Assembly: GCF_014699135.1 (NCBI RefSeq)
Contig: NZ_JACOFT010000007.1
Span: 62,001 to 126,000, forward strand
Length of the DNA stretch: 64,000 bases
Direction: 5' to 3'
Origin: Cognatundibacterium aquatile
GTDB taxonomy: Bacteria > Pseudomonadota > Gammaproteobacteria > Burkholderiales > Burkholderiaceae_D
Made by a program: the position numbers and the translations under genes. Each line of letters starts with the position of its first letter. The first letter of the stretch is position 1. This document shows positions 44,489-53,488 of this stretch, piece by piece. Below the pieces are notes generated by a model that worked only from the letters and a program-made list of their open reading frames with translations, searched no databases and was not told the origin of the DNA.

Positions 44489-44725
44489 ATGACGGAAAAA
44501 ATCAAAGCTACCTACAAAGTGCGCAATATCGATATCAAGCATGACGACCAGGTATATCCAGAAGGCAGCACGATTGAATTGGATGGCGATGCTGCTGGCG
44601 CACTGAGCAAATGGTTAGAGCCCATTGCCGAGGAAGCGAAATCCTCGGCTAAAAAGGACAGTGGCGCAAAAACATCGAAAGATAGCGCGCCACAAGGTAA
44701 TCCCAATAATAAGGACAAAGCATGA
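44489..44725 (+). CDS. Small head-region protein
   Basis: 78 residues. An N-terminal beta-rich part (YKVRNIDIKHDDQVYPEGST) resembles short DUF7210-like proteins, and the Lys/Ser/Ala tail is disordered. It lies between the major capsid gene and the cement-like gene. Probably virion-associated, function unknown. Confidence 0.7.
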   Translation: MTEKIKATYKVRNIDIKHDDQVYPEGSTIELDGDAAGALSKWLEPIAEEAKSSAKKDSGAKTSKDSAPQGNPNNKDKA

Positions 44726-45054
44726 AAACCCAACAAGTCATCCTGACCATATCTATCCTCGCCATGGTCGATCTCTCTGCCCGGCGCTTTGTTGGTTTTG
44801 ACGGTAATGTTTGTGCCGCTGGCACCAAAGCGCTTGGCGTGGTCGAAGCTGGGACCGAAGCCGGTGGCGTCGCTCCGGCAAATGTCAACGGCATCATTCT
44901 GGTGGAAGCTGGTGCAGCAATCCCTGCAGGTGCCGAAGTCCAGGTCGATGCGACAGGTCGCGCCATCCCCAAAGCAGCTGGCATCAGTAACGGCTATGCC
45001 TGGGACGCCGCCGTCGCTGCTGGCGACCTGATCCGTATCGTGCGCGGCATCTGA
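44722..45054 (+). CDS. Capsid cement/decoration protein (DUF2190-like)
   Basis: 110 residues, Gly/Ala/Val-rich (GTKALGVVEAGTEAGGVAPA, GAEVQVDATGRAIPKAAG). The composition and the position right after the capsid gene fit the DUF2190-type cement proteins that stabilise the shell. It overlaps the previous gene by four bases. Confidence 0.78.
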   Translation: MKTQQVILTISILAMVDLSARRFVGFDGNVCAAGTKALGVVEAGTEAGGVAPANVNGIILVEAGAAIPAGAEVQVDATGRAIPKAAGISNGYAWDAAVAAGDLIRIVRGI

Positions 45055-45061
45055 GTTCGAT

Positions 45062-45511
45062 ATGCGCTATTGCACTCTCGCCGACCTGCAATTATCAATT
45101 CCCGGCCAGACCCTGATCTGGCTGTCGAATGATGATGAAGACGCCACTGCCATCAAGGAGGAAGTGGTCGGCGAGGCTGTGCGTCAAGCGGAAGAACTGA
45201 TCGATGCGTACCTGCGCGGGCGTTATAACCTGCCGTTAGGAAGCAGCTCAGATCCAGTGCCATCGGTCATCAAAGATATTACCGTCAATCTGGCCCGCTA
45301 TTGGCTTTATACCCGCCGCCCCGAAGGAGCAGATCTTCCTGAAGCCGTTACCCGTACCTATAAGTCTTCTGTGCATTTACTTGAGTCTATTCGTGGCGGC
45401 AAGCTGACAATCGGTATTCCCACTGGTGAAGCTGTGCCGGAACCAGGAGAAATCAAGGTTCGTGCAAAGGCACGGCGCTTCACAAGCAGCATGCTTGATC
45501 AATACAAATAG
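45062..45511 (+). CDS. Head-tail joining protein (DUF1320, Mu gp36)
   Basis: 149 residues, starting MRYCTLADLQLSIPGQTLIW, with AEELIDAYLRGRYNLPLGSS and the LARYWLYTRRPEG block. This is the DUF1320 family, Mu gp36, expected in the head-tail connector. The length is standard. Confidence 0.9.
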   Translation: MRYCTLADLQLSIPGQTLIWLSNDDEDATAIKEEVVGEAVRQAEELIDAYLRGRYNLPLGSSSDPVPSVIKDITVNLARYWLYTRRPEGADLPEAVTRTYKSSVHLLESIRGGKLTIGIPTGEAVPEPGEIKVRAKARRFTSSMLDQYK

Positions 45512-45517
45512 GTATTT

Positions 45518-46042
45518 ATGGCAACGCTGCACATTATCGAGTCTGTAGTCGATCGTTTGAAAAACCAGATACCAAAACTGGCGGTCGAAAATTTCCCTGA
45601 TAAGCCATCGGAATACAGACTCAATCACCCAAAGGGAGCCTTACTCGTCAGTTATGCGGGTAGTCGCTTTGGCGAGACTGAAGATGTCGGCATGGTCGTT
45701 CAGCGTCAAATAATCACGCTCTCAATTACGGTCGTGATGCGTCTGTTGAATGGATCTGAGGGGGCAATAGAGGTACTGGATAAAGTGCGGGCAGTTTTAA
45801 TCGGGTTTAAACCACCTGCCTGCCGCCGAAAAATATGGGCAGTCAATGAGAAATTTCTTGGCGAGTCGGCCGGTATTTGGCAATACGCCTTGGATGTAAA
45901 TACGGAAAGCATTTTGATCGAAGCAGATGAGGTTGAACCCGGAGCTTTGCTGACGACTATCACAACGCAAGATGAATACAACCGAAACAAGATAAGCAAG
46001 ATGTCGGATGGAACAATTAATAAAGAGGAGTCCAGTGTATGA
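45518..46042 (+). CDS. Mu gp37-like protein (DUF1834)
   Basis: 174 residues (MATLHIIESVVDRLKNQIPK, LSITVVMRLLNGSEGAIEVL). The family follows gp36 in Mu-type phages and is thought to be a tail terminator or connector. A polar C-terminal tail overlaps the next start by four bases. Confidence 0.83.
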   Translation: MATLHIIESVVDRLKNQIPKLAVENFPDKPSEYRLNHPKGALLVSYAGSRFGETEDVGMVVQRQIITLSITVVMRLLNGSEGAIEVLDKVRAVLIGFKPPACRRKIWAVNEKFLGESAGIWQYALDVNTESILIEADEVEPGALLTTITTQDEYNRNKISKMSDGTINKEESSV

Positions 46043-46239
46043 ATACGAAATACCGTTATACCGGCCCACTGTCTGGCGTCACGCTAGCGAGTGGACAAGA
46101 GGTGATGCTGAATCCAGGCGGCGACGTTGAATTGCCGGAACAGGATGAATACACCAAAACATTGTTGGCACTGGGTCACCTGACTCAGATCCCGGTTGCC
46201 AAAAATTCAAAGGCAAAAGGAGAAAGCGATGGCCGCTAA
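46039..46239 (+). CDS. Small hypothetical virion-region protein
   Basis: 66 residues (MNTKYRYTGPLSGVTLASGQ, then EVMLNPGGDVELPEQ) with a basic C-terminus. It resembles short beta-rich proteins found just before sheath genes in Mu/BcepMu phages. It overlaps the sheath start. Function unknown. Confidence 0.65.
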   Translation: MNTKYRYTGPLSGVTLASGQEVMLNPGGDVELPEQDEYTKTLLALGHLTQIPVAKNSKAKGESDGR

Positions 46240-47650
46240 TTTTCTGCATGGTGTTGAAACCATTGAAGTCGAAAAAGGTGCGCGTCCTATCCGCACCGTC
46301 AAGTCTGCTGTTATTGGCTTGATAGGGACTGCGCCGACAGGTGCAGTGAATACGCCCACAATCGTCTTGTCTGATAGACAGGCTGCGCAATTTGGTGGGC
46401 AGTTATCCGGTTTCTCCGTACCGCAGGCGCTGGATGCAATTTTCGATCAAGGCGCTGGTACCGTGGTTGTGATTAATGTTCTCGATCCAACCAAGCATAA
46501 AACAGCGGTACCAAGTGAACTTGTGGCCTTGACCGGCGACATAGGTAAGACAGAAAAACCAGCCTGGGTGGCGGAAGCGGTCATTAAAAATGAAGCCGGT
46601 ACCACGACGTATGTGCTGGATGTGGACTACACCAGCAATAGTCTGAGCGGTGAAATTCGCCGCAAGGCTGGGGGCGCAATTGATGCTAACGGAAAAGTCA
46701 AAGTCAGTTATGAATATGCCGACCCTAGCAAAGTGACCGCTGCAGATGTGATCGGACAAGTCAATAACGCCGGCAAACGGACAGGCATGCAAGCGCTGCT
46801 CGATACCTATAACGCGATGGGATTCTTCGCAAAAATTCTGATCGCACCGGGGTTCTGTACATTGAATTCCGTTGCCAGCGAGCTGATTGTGTTGGCTGGC
46901 AAATTACGGGGCGTCACCTTGCTTGATGCTCCGATCGGTACCACATACGAGCAGGTGATATCAGGACGCGGGCCAACTGGCAACATTAACTTCAACACGT
47001 CGAGTGGTCGCGCAGTTTTGTGCTATCCGCATCTGAAGGTCTATGACACGGCAACTGACAGTGAGCGACTAGAGCCTTACTCGCAACGACTGGCTGGCGT
47101 GATGTGTGCCAAAGACACGGAAAAAGGTTATTGGTGGAGTCCGTCTAACACCGAGATCAAGGGTATCGTCGGTGTTGAGCGCGAGTTGTCTGCGATGATC
47201 AATGATCCACAAAGTGAGGTCAATTTGCTCAATGAAGTCGGCATCACGACTTTGTTTAATACTTTTGGCACTGGCATTCGCACCTGGGGAAACCGCTCTG
47301 CGGCATGGCCATCGGTAACGCATCCGAAAAACTTTATCAATGTGCGTCGTACCGCCGATATTCTGCATGAGTCAGTTGAATACTCCATGCTGCAGTTCAT
47401 CGACATGCCGATCAACAATGCATTAATCGATTCAATCACTGAAAGTGTGAACGCATTCATCCGGGTAATGGTTGGGCGCGGTGCGTTACTGGATGGCAAA
47501 TGTACCTACGACCGCAACAAAAACCCACCAACGGAAATCGCCTTGGGGCATCTGGTCTTTGATATCGACTTTATGCCACCAACTCCGGCAGAACGTATGA
47601 CGTTTGAGTCCTTCATTAACATCGACCTGATCAAGCAGCTTGGTCAATAA
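46229..47650 (+). CDS. Contractile tail sheath protein
   Basis: 473 residues from the ATG at 46229, with AAAAGGAGAAAG upstream. Hallmarks are an N-terminal SAVIGLIGTAPTGAVN, the RRTADILHESVEYSMLQFID segment and a C-terminal AERMTFESFINIDL. It forms the contracting outer tube of a myovirus tail. The length agrees with Mu L and P2 FI relatives. Confidence 0.93.
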   Translation: MAANFLHGVETIEVEKGARPIRTVKSAVIGLIGTAPTGAVNTPTIVLSDRQAAQFGGQLSGFSVPQALDAIFDQGAGTVVVINVLDPTKHKTAVPSELVALTGDIGKTEKPAWVAEAVIKNEAGTTTYVLDVDYTSNSLSGEIRRKAGGAIDANGKVKVSYEYADPSKVTAADVIGQVNNAGKRTGMQALLDTYNAMGFFAKILIAPGFCTLNSVASELIVLAGKLRGVTLLDAPIGTTYEQVISGRGPTGNINFNTSSGRAVLCYPHLKVYDTATDSERLEPYSQRLAGVMCAKDTEKGYWWSPSNTEIKGIVGVERELSAMINDPQSEVNLLNEVGITTLFNTFGTGIRTWGNRSAAWPSVTHPKNFINVRRTADILHESVEYSMLQFIDMPINNALIDSITESVNAFIRVMVGRGALLDGKCTYDRNKNPPTEIALGHLVFDIDFMPPTPAERMTFESFINIDLIKQLGQ

Positions 47651-47660
47651 GGGGTAATTT

Positions 47661-48182
47661 ATGTCAAAAATCCAAGTGAACCGTATTGTGAATGCCAATA
47701 TTTACCTTGAAGGCACTAACATGCTTGGGCGTGCTGAAGAAGTAAAGCTGCCTGATATTACTGCGATTATGGCCGAACATAAAGCGCTCGGCATGGTGGG
47801 TAAAATCGAACTCCCGTCTGGCTTTGATAAGCTTGAGGGAGAGATAAAATGGAATTCATTGTATGAAGAATCCGCCGCTGCAATGGCAAACCCATTTAAA
47901 ACCGTGCAGATACAGTGCCGTTCCAGTATCGAAACGTACACGTCCGGCGGCCGGGTTGAAGAGGTTTCGTTAGTGACGTTTCTGACGGTCATGTTTAAGA
48001 AAAATCCACTTGGTACTTTCAAGCAGCATGACAACGCAGAGTTCAGTTCGTCATTTACAGCGACGTACATTAAACAAGTCGTCAAGGGGAAGGAGGTACT
48101 GGAACTGGATTATCTGGCCAACGTGTTTAAAGTCAACGGCGAAGACATGCTGGCGACCTACAGGGAAAATATCGGTGGATAG
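47661..48182 (+). CDS. Major tail tube protein (P2 FII-like)
   Basis: 173 residues (MSKIQVNRIVNANIYLEGTN, MLGRAEEVKLPDI). The sequence follows the P2 FII/Mu gpM pattern and builds the inner tube within the sheath. A terminator-like hairpin follows 24 bases after the stop. Confidence 0.93.
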   Translation: MSKIQVNRIVNANIYLEGTNMLGRAEEVKLPDITAIMAEHKALGMVGKIELPSGFDKLEGEIKWNSLYEESAAAMANPFKTVQIQCRSSIETYTSGGRVEEVSLVTFLTVMFKKNPLGTFKQHDNAEFSSSFTATYIKQVVKGKEVLELDYLANVFKVNGEDMLATYRENIGG

Positions 48183-48205
48183 TTAGATACTAAAGCAATC
48201 ATATT

Positions 48206-48242
48206 CAAAAACGCCTCAAGTTATCTTGGGGCGTTTTCTTTT
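48206..48242 (+). terminator. Terminator after the tail tube gene
   Basis: AAAACGCCTCAAG, TTAT, CTTGGGGCGTTTT with one G-U pair, then CTTTT. It probably tunes the ratio of sheath and tube to downstream tail proteins. Confidence 0.8.
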
Positions 48243-48321
48243 AATGCAGTTTAACTGACCTGATAAGCATCGGAACCGACAATAGGACTCCCTTCCTAAT
48301 AACGTTCAAATGAGGCTTACT

Positions 48322-48621
48322 ATGGATCTGCAATTTCCTTTCACCACCGCTGCTGGTGTCAGCATCACATCACTTGAGTTACGTCGTCTCAAAGTCAAAG
48401 ATTTAAAAGCCATCGGAAAGCAAGCCGGCAGCGATGAAGTCTTGCTGGAAATTCTGGGCATCAGCCGTATGTGCAACATCATTCCCGAAGACCTGGACGA
48501 AATGGATGCTGCAGACTATCAGCAGGTGAAAGTACGATTTCTGGAATACTTGGGTGTCACCCCAGCATCTCCAGTCAGGGATGGGTCTACTAGCGAGGTG
48601 GTTCCGGTTTCAGCCGAGTGA
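48322..48621 (+). CDS. Tail assembly chaperone (P2 gpE / Mu gp41-like)
   Basis: 99 residues (MDLQFPFTTAAGVSITSLEL, RRLKVKDLKAI, LLEILGISRMCNIIPEDLDE). It matches the gpE/gp41 family of tail assembly chaperones that wrap the tape measure. GAGG lies well placed before the ATG at 48322; a second ATG at 48310 is possible. A second, shifted frame continues at its 3' end (48581-48706), as expected for this gene pair. Confidence 0.85.
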   Translation: MDLQFPFTTAAGVSITSLELRRLKVKDLKAIGKQAGSDEVLLEILGISRMCNIIPEDLDEMDAADYQQVKVRFLEYLGVTPASPVRDGSTSEVVPVSAE

Positions 48622-48706
48622 GATTGATGGCTTGATGCTGGATGAGTTCAGGGACTGGGTCAAGGAAGCAAGTGTGCAGATTAAACGCGAACACGGCGAT
48701 GACTGA
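48581..48706 (+). CDS. GpE-prime extension of the tail chaperone, by frameshift or separate start
   Basis: The frame one base to the right of the chaperone frame is open from before 48581 and reads ARWFRFQPSEIDGLMLDEFR, then DWVKEASVQIKREHGDD. This is the W-F/P-S-E-x-D/L-D-E-F pattern of P2 GpE. The shift is equivalent to -2, the direction reported for Mu. An ATG at 48581 could also start it alone, but its ribosome site is poor. The span given is from that ATG; a fusion would begin at 48322. Confidence 0.7.
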   Translation: MGLLARWFRFQPSEIDGLMLDEFRDWVKEASVQIKREHGDD

Positions 48707-48920
48707 TCAGCCATTTAGCCGCTGCGAATATCCCGGCAATACAGTAAGCACCGATAGCAACCACCGGTCCCAACAACGCCAAGCAAAAAAAAGCAGCCAG
48801 TGCGAACACGATAGGAACGCTCCATAACGGGAGCGTTACGACAAGCCACACCAACAATGCCGCAAGAAGCAAAGTGGTTGTTGTCGTGGCGATGATTTCG
48901 GCGATGTCGTCAGTGTTCAT
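48681..48920 (-). CDS. Small hydrophobic protein on the opposite strand of the late operon
   Basis: 79 residues with two or three transmembrane helices (TLLLAALLVWLVVTLPLW, PIVFALAAFFCLALLGPVVA, then AIGAYCIAGIFAAAKWL) and a basic C-terminus. It fills the 243-base gap between the tail chaperone and the tape measure, where no + frame is plausible, but it has no clear ribosome site. It may be a lysogeny-expressed membrane protein. Function unknown. Confidence 0.5.
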   Translation of the reverse strand: MNTDDIAEIIATTTTTLLLAALLVWLVVTLPLWSVPIVFALAAFFCLALLGPVVAIGAYCIAGIFAAAKWLISHRRVRV

Positions 48921-48949
48921 TCGTTCATTCTAAAACCAGAAAACCCCTT

Positions 48950-51685
48950 ATGGCAAGTGAGTTTTATATAGGCGTCAAGATCGGTGCCACGTTACTGGCC
49001 AGTTTTGGTACGGCGTTAGCTGGCTCAAAAACGACCCTGATCGGCTTAGGGAAAGTTGCAGACGATCTCAAGACGCGACAAACCCGCCTGGGTGATGCCA
49101 TGGCAAAAGCCATGGCACATCCAGCAAGAAACTTGACAGCCCTGACGAGGCAATATGACTTGCTCGGCAAGAGCATCGACCAGGTAAGACAAAAGCAGGT
49201 CAGATTAGCTGGACAACTGGCGAAAGGCGACTCTCTCCGGGCTGCAAGAAACGAAATGAAGGGTGAGATGTTTGGCACCTTTGCTACCGCAGCCACCGTC
49301 GCGGCTCCTGTCGTCGGCTCTGTCAAGAAATCTGCTGATTTTGAAGCAGGATTGCGAGACATTGCTATCACAGGCAACCTCGCCAAAGATGAAGAGATCA
49401 GGTTAGGTGTAACTGTCCGTAAGGCCGCATTGGCTACAAGTCAGTCACATGAGGCGATTTTAGTCGGCGTCAACACCTTGGTCGCAGCTGGTATGAATGC
49501 GAATCAGGCAGGCACCTACTCTAATCTGTTAGGCAAAGTCGCCACCGCGACGAATGCGGACATGAAAGATCTTGCTGGCATGGTTTTCTCACTGTCTGAA
49601 ACTCTCGGAATTAAAGGAGACGAAGCATTAAAAGAGGCATTTAATCGCGCTGCCTATGGTGGAAAATTGGGGCGCTTTGAGTTGAAAGATATGGCAAAAG
49701 CGCTGCCTGAAATGACTGCAGCGTTTGCAGCCAAAGGTATCAAAGGGCAGGAAGCGTTGACTCAGATCATTGCCAGCCTTGAAGTTGGTCGAGAAGGTGC
49801 CGGTTCGGGTGAGGAAGCCGTTACGAACTTACGTAACTGGCTTTCGCACATGAATACCAAACACACGAAGGAAGCCTACACCAAGGCTGGTGTTGATTAT
49901 CAGCAGTCGATGCAGAATCTGGTGGCTGGCGGTTATTCAAGTTATGAAGCGTCATTAGAGATCGCTCAGAAATTTATTGCATCACGCGGTGACGGCTTCA
50001 TGAAACAGTGGAAGGAAGCTGGCAGCAAAGGAGATGAAGAAGCGCAGCGCAAGCTGATGGAGAGCTTTGGGTTAAGCGAAGTTTTCCAGGACATCCAGAC
50101 GATTAATCATTTACTGGCCATGCGCCAGAACTGGGATAAGTACCAGAGCAATAAAAAGCAAATGGGCAGTAAAGACGCAATGGGAACCATCGATGTCGAT
50201 TACCAGAAACGTGCTGAAACAGCGAATAAAGCATGGGATCGATTCAAAACACGGGTATCTGATGTCGGCATCACTATCGGTAACGCATTAGTACCGACAT
50301 TAAAAAGTCTTCTGACGACACTGACACCCATCATTGGGAAAATCGGTGATTTTGCTGAAGCACATCCAGGCGCAATCCGTGCGGTCGTCGGATTTATGAC
50401 CGCCGTCGTCGGTATGAAGATCGCTACCCTGGCACTCGGTTGGGGTTTGAATTTCTTCGTTAAATCGCCAATGCTCATGCTGGCCACCAGTCTTACCTCT
50501 GTCTCAGCGAAGTACACCTTGTTCCGTGCTTTGCTGCTTGGCGGTGGATCACGGCTGGCGATGGTCTTTCAGTTATTCGGAGTAGGAGCATCTACTGCGA
50601 CAAAACTTGCATCGGGTTTTTCTTGGTTGGGACGCGGTGCCATGACGCTTGGAAGGCTATTGGGTGGCGGACTGTTGAGTGGCATTCGTCTTGCTGGGCA
50701 GGCTGTACTTTGGTTGGGACGGGCCATGATGATGAACCCGATCGGTGCGATCATCACGGGGATTGCTGTCGGTGCGTACCTCATCTGGAAATACTGGGCA
50801 CCGATCAAACAGTTTTTCACCAATCTATGGTCCAGTGTCGATGGCATATTCAAGCGTTACTCGATCTTGAACTATATTTTTCCGGTTGTTGGTGGCGCTC
50901 GTTTGATTGTCCAGCACTGGGAAAAAATAAAGACCTTCTTTGGTAACGTTTGGAGTGATATCAGTAGCGCTTTTTCTGGTGGCATTCGTGGCGTTGGTCG
51001 TCTGATTTTCAACTGGTCTCCAATGGGCGTGCTCTTTCGATGGGCGAAATCAAGGGCATTCTTTAGTTCAGTGTGGAATGAAATTCGTACTGCCTTCTCT
51101 GGCGGAATACTTGGTATCGGCCGCTTAATCCTGAACTGGTCTCCAGTGGGCTTGTTCTATCGTGGGTTTTCAGCTGTCCTGCGTTACTTTGGTATTCAGT
51201 TACCGACTACTTTCAGTAGCTTTGGCAAAATGCTTATCCAAGGCTTGGTTGGCGGTATCACCAATAAACTTTCTGCTGCCAAAAGCGCCATTATTGGTTT
51301 CGGCTCCGACATAAAGAACTGGTTTGCCAATACGCTGGGTATTAAGTCGCCATCACGTGTGTTCATGGGGTTTGGCGACAACATTGCCGAAGGTGCTGCC
51401 ATCGGTATCGGTCGATCAGCAAAGCTGGCCAGTGGCGCAGCAAAAAATATGGCGCAAGGTGCTGCGAATAGCGCGGTAAGTGGATCTGGCGCAGCGCGTG
51501 GTGCTGGAGCTAAGGGTGGCGACAGCTCATCGGGTATTCACATTCAATTCAGCCCACAAATTACTATCCAGGGCGGCGGTGGCGATGTCGCTGGCGCGGT
51601 CACCGATGCGCTCCATTTGTCGATGGAAGAACTGGAGCGTTTGATAAAGCGGGTGTTAAACCAACAACAACGCAGGAGTATCTGA
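48950..51685 (+). CDS. Tail tape measure protein
   Basis: 911 residues. The TP901-type core (about 110-380) has QSHEAILVGVNTLVAAGMNA, followed by hydrophobic helices (about 470-520 and 570-620). The C-terminal part carries a tandem motif of about 41 residues (FFGNVWSDISSAFSGGIRGV, then FFSSVWNEIRTAFSGGILGI). It sets tail length and may pass through the host membrane during DNA injection. The size implies a tail of roughly 140 nm by the usual 1.5 angstrom per residue rule. Confidence 0.93.
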   Translation: MASEFYIGVKIGATLLASFGTALAGSKTTLIGLGKVADDLKTRQTRLGDAMAKAMAHPARNLTALTRQYDLLGKSIDQVRQKQVRLAGQLAKGDSLRAARNEMKGEMFGTFATAATVAAPVVGSVKKSADFEAGLRDIAITGNLAKDEEIRLGVTVRKAALATSQSHEAILVGVNTLVAAGMNANQAGTYSNLLGKVATATNADMKDLAGMVFSLSETLGIKGDEALKEAFNRAAYGGKLGRFELKDMAKALPEMTAAFAAKGIKGQEALTQIIASLEVGREGAGSGEEAVTNLRNWLSHMNTKHTKEAYTKAGVDYQQSMQNLVAGGYSSYEASLEIAQKFIASRGDGFMKQWKEAGSKGDEEAQRKLMESFGLSEVFQDIQTINHLLAMRQNWDKYQSNKKQMGSKDAMGTIDVDYQKRAETANKAWDRFKTRVSDVGITIGNALVPTLKSLLTTLTPIIGKIGDFAEAHPGAIRAVVGFMTAVVGMKIATLALGWGLNFFVKSPMLMLATSLTSVSAKYTLFRALLLGGGSRLAMVFQLFGVGASTATKLASGFSWLGRGAMTLGRLLGGGLLSGIRLAGQAVLWLGRAMMMNPIGAIITGIAVGAYLIWKYWAPIKQFFTNLWSSVDGIFKRYSILNYIFPVVGGARLIVQHWEKIKTFFGNVWSDISSAFSGGIRGVGRLIFNWSPMGVLFRWAKSRAFFSSVWNEIRTAFSGGILGIGRLILNWSPVGLFYRGFSAVLRYFGIQLPTTFSSFGKMLIQGLVGGITNKLSAAKSAIIGFGSDIKNWFANTLGIKSPSRVFMGFGDNIAEGAAIGIGRSAKLASGAAKNMAQGAANSAVSGSGAARGAGAKGGDSSSGIHIQFSPQITIQGGGGDVAGAVTDALHLSMEELERLIKRVLNQQQRRSI

Positions 51686-52212
51686 TGTACGCAGTGCTTG
51701 GTGAGACCGAGTTTGAATTGATTACCTACTTTGATGGAATGGATCTGCAGTTTGGCGCGAACTATGCTGAGCACGCGTTGATCGGTCGCAAGCCTCGCCT
51801 CCAATGGATCGGCGATAAGTTAGATGAATTTCAGCTGCAGCTCGTATTTCACTCCAGCTTTTGTGATCCGGAAAAAGAGTTACTCAAATTGCGGCAAATG
51901 GTGCAATCCGCAGAGGCACATCAATTTGTACTGGGCAATGGGGATTACAAGGGGTGGTTTGTTCTGGTTGATGCCACTGCATCAAGTAAGCAAACTGACA
52001 AAACCGGTTCGCTGATCGCGCTGGAGGCGACGGCAACATTACGTGAATATGTCGAGCCGCGAGTCCTGGAAACACGAAGAGCACAAGCAAAAAAAGCAGC
52101 GAAGAAAAAACGCACCGCTGCAGCAAAGAAAAGTAGTACAGAAAAACCTGTGGTGGATGCACGTGACGGCTTTGCAAAAAACGGTAGCCGTGCGCCAACG
52201 AAAGGCGGTTAA
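51685..52212 (+). CDS. Tail protein gpU (P2-like)
   Basis: 175 residues (MYAVLGETEFELITYFDGMD, HALIGRKPRLQWIGDKLDEF). This is the P2 gpU family, which finishes the tail end near the tape measure. An unusual Lys/Ala/Arg-rich C-terminal tail follows the core (about 127-175). It overlaps the tape measure stop by one base. Confidence 0.9.
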   Translation: MYAVLGETEFELITYFDGMDLQFGANYAEHALIGRKPRLQWIGDKLDEFQLQLVFHSSFCDPEKELLKLRQMVQSAEAHQFVLGNGDYKGWFVLVDATASSKQTDKTGSLIALEATATLREYVEPRVLETRRAQAKKAAKKKRTAAAKKSSTEKPVVDARDGFAKNGSRAPTKGG

Positions 52213-52430
52213 TGATGGAATATATTGAACACATCACGAAGGACGGTGAACGTTGGGATCAAATTGCGCACATGTATTACGGTGATTCAACCAAGATAAG
52301 TGCGTTGTCTGAGGCTAATGAACACTTGCGTCTGCAGCCGGTTTTGGTGGGAGGATTGCCGGTACGTGTCCCCATTCTGGAAGAGGAAGATCGGCTATTG
52401 CCACAGGATGTACCGCCATGGAAACGTTAG
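52212..52430 (+). CDS. Tail protein X (LysM-like)
   Basis: 72 residues: EYIEHITKDGERWDQIAHMY, ALSEANEHLRLQPVLVGGLP. This is the P2 gpX family, a single LysM-like fold near the baseplate hub that may touch peptidoglycan. It overlaps the next gene by 13 bases. Confidence 0.9.
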   Translation: MMEYIEHITKDGERWDQIAHMYYGDSTKISALSEANEHLRLQPVLVGGLPVRVPILEEEDRLLPQDVPPWKR

Positions 52431-53488
52431 GTGTTGCAGTCCCGGTCTTTGTTCTGACCTACAACCAACGGGACATAACGGCGGATCTGACGCCATTCAA
52501 GCTCTCGGTCAGTTATACCGACAACCTCGATGGGGATGAATCAGACAGTCTGGAGATTTCACTTGAAGACAGCGATGGCCGTTGGTGGCAGGCATGGTAT
52601 CCCGTCATGGGAGACAGGCTCAATTTGCGTATGGGTTATCAAGGCCAGGCGCTGGTAGATTGCGGTGACTTTGAAATTGACGAGATCGAAATTGAAGGTC
52701 CGCCATCGACGGTGAGGATTCGAGCCTTGGCTGCCAGTGTAATGAAAGAGTTACGCACGAATCAGGGAAAGGCGTATGAAGACACCACGCTGGCCGGTAT
52801 CGTTAAGACCGTGGCAGACCGGCAGAAACTCAAAGTGGTCGGAAACGTTGAAGCGATTCCCATCAAGCGGGTGACGCAGATGCATGAAGAGGACATGAAA
52901 TTCCTCAAACGTCTGGCACAGGAATACGGCTATGCGTTCAACGTGCGCGATGATCAACTTATTTTTTATTCCCTGGAAGAGTTGCGAGCAGCTCCAGGCG
53001 TGCAAGTGATTGGCATCAATGACCTGACGCGCTATGCATTCCGGGATAAAGTAAAAGGAACGCCCTCAAGCGCTAAGGTCAGCTATCACGATCCTCAAAA
53101 GAAAGCCGTCGTGACATACGAGGTGGCATCTGACAAGAAGGTCGTTGCCAAGCCTTCTGCAGACAGTCTCAAGTTAAATACTCGTGCAGAATCACCCGAA
53201 CAGGCAAAGAGTAAAGCCAAAGCCGCAATCAACAGAGCAAATGATGAAGCGACGACCGCTACGTTAAGTCTCTGGGGGAATCCGAAATTGGTTGCAGGAA
53301 TGAATGTTGAGCTGGAAGGCTTCGGGAATTTGAGTGGACGTTATCAAATTTCAAAGTCACATCATAGCCAGGAAAGCAGCAGCGGTTACACGACAGAACT
53401 GGAATTGAGAAGAACAGCCATTGCTGCCGGCAATAAAAACAAGCTGAAGGTAGCCAACGTCGAGAATGGGAAAGTGGTATTGAAATGA
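52418..53488 (+). CDS. Baseplate hub protein gpD-like
   Basis: 356 residues with the gpD pattern (VFVLTYNQRDITADLTPFKL, LEISLEDSDGRWWQAWYP, HEEDMKFLKRLAQEYGYAFN). The hub trimer joins tube and spike. In P2 the gene is known as late control D, but the virion role is the relevant one. Four-base overlap with the V gene. Confidence 0.92.
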   Translation: METLGVAVPVFVLTYNQRDITADLTPFKLSVSYTDNLDGDESDSLEISLEDSDGRWWQAWYPVMGDRLNLRMGYQGQALVDCGDFEIDEIEIEGPPSTVRIRALAASVMKELRTNQGKAYEDTTLAGIVKTVADRQKLKVVGNVEAIPIKRVTQMHEEDMKFLKRLAQEYGYAFNVRDDQLIFYSLEELRAAPGVQVIGINDLTRYAFRDKVKGTPSSAKVSYHDPQKKAVVTYEVASDKKVVAKPSADSLKLNTRAESPEQAKSKAKAAINRANDEATTATLSLWGNPKLVAGMNVELEGFGNLSGRYQISKSHHSQESSSGYTTELELRRTAIAAGNKNKLKVANVENGKVVLK

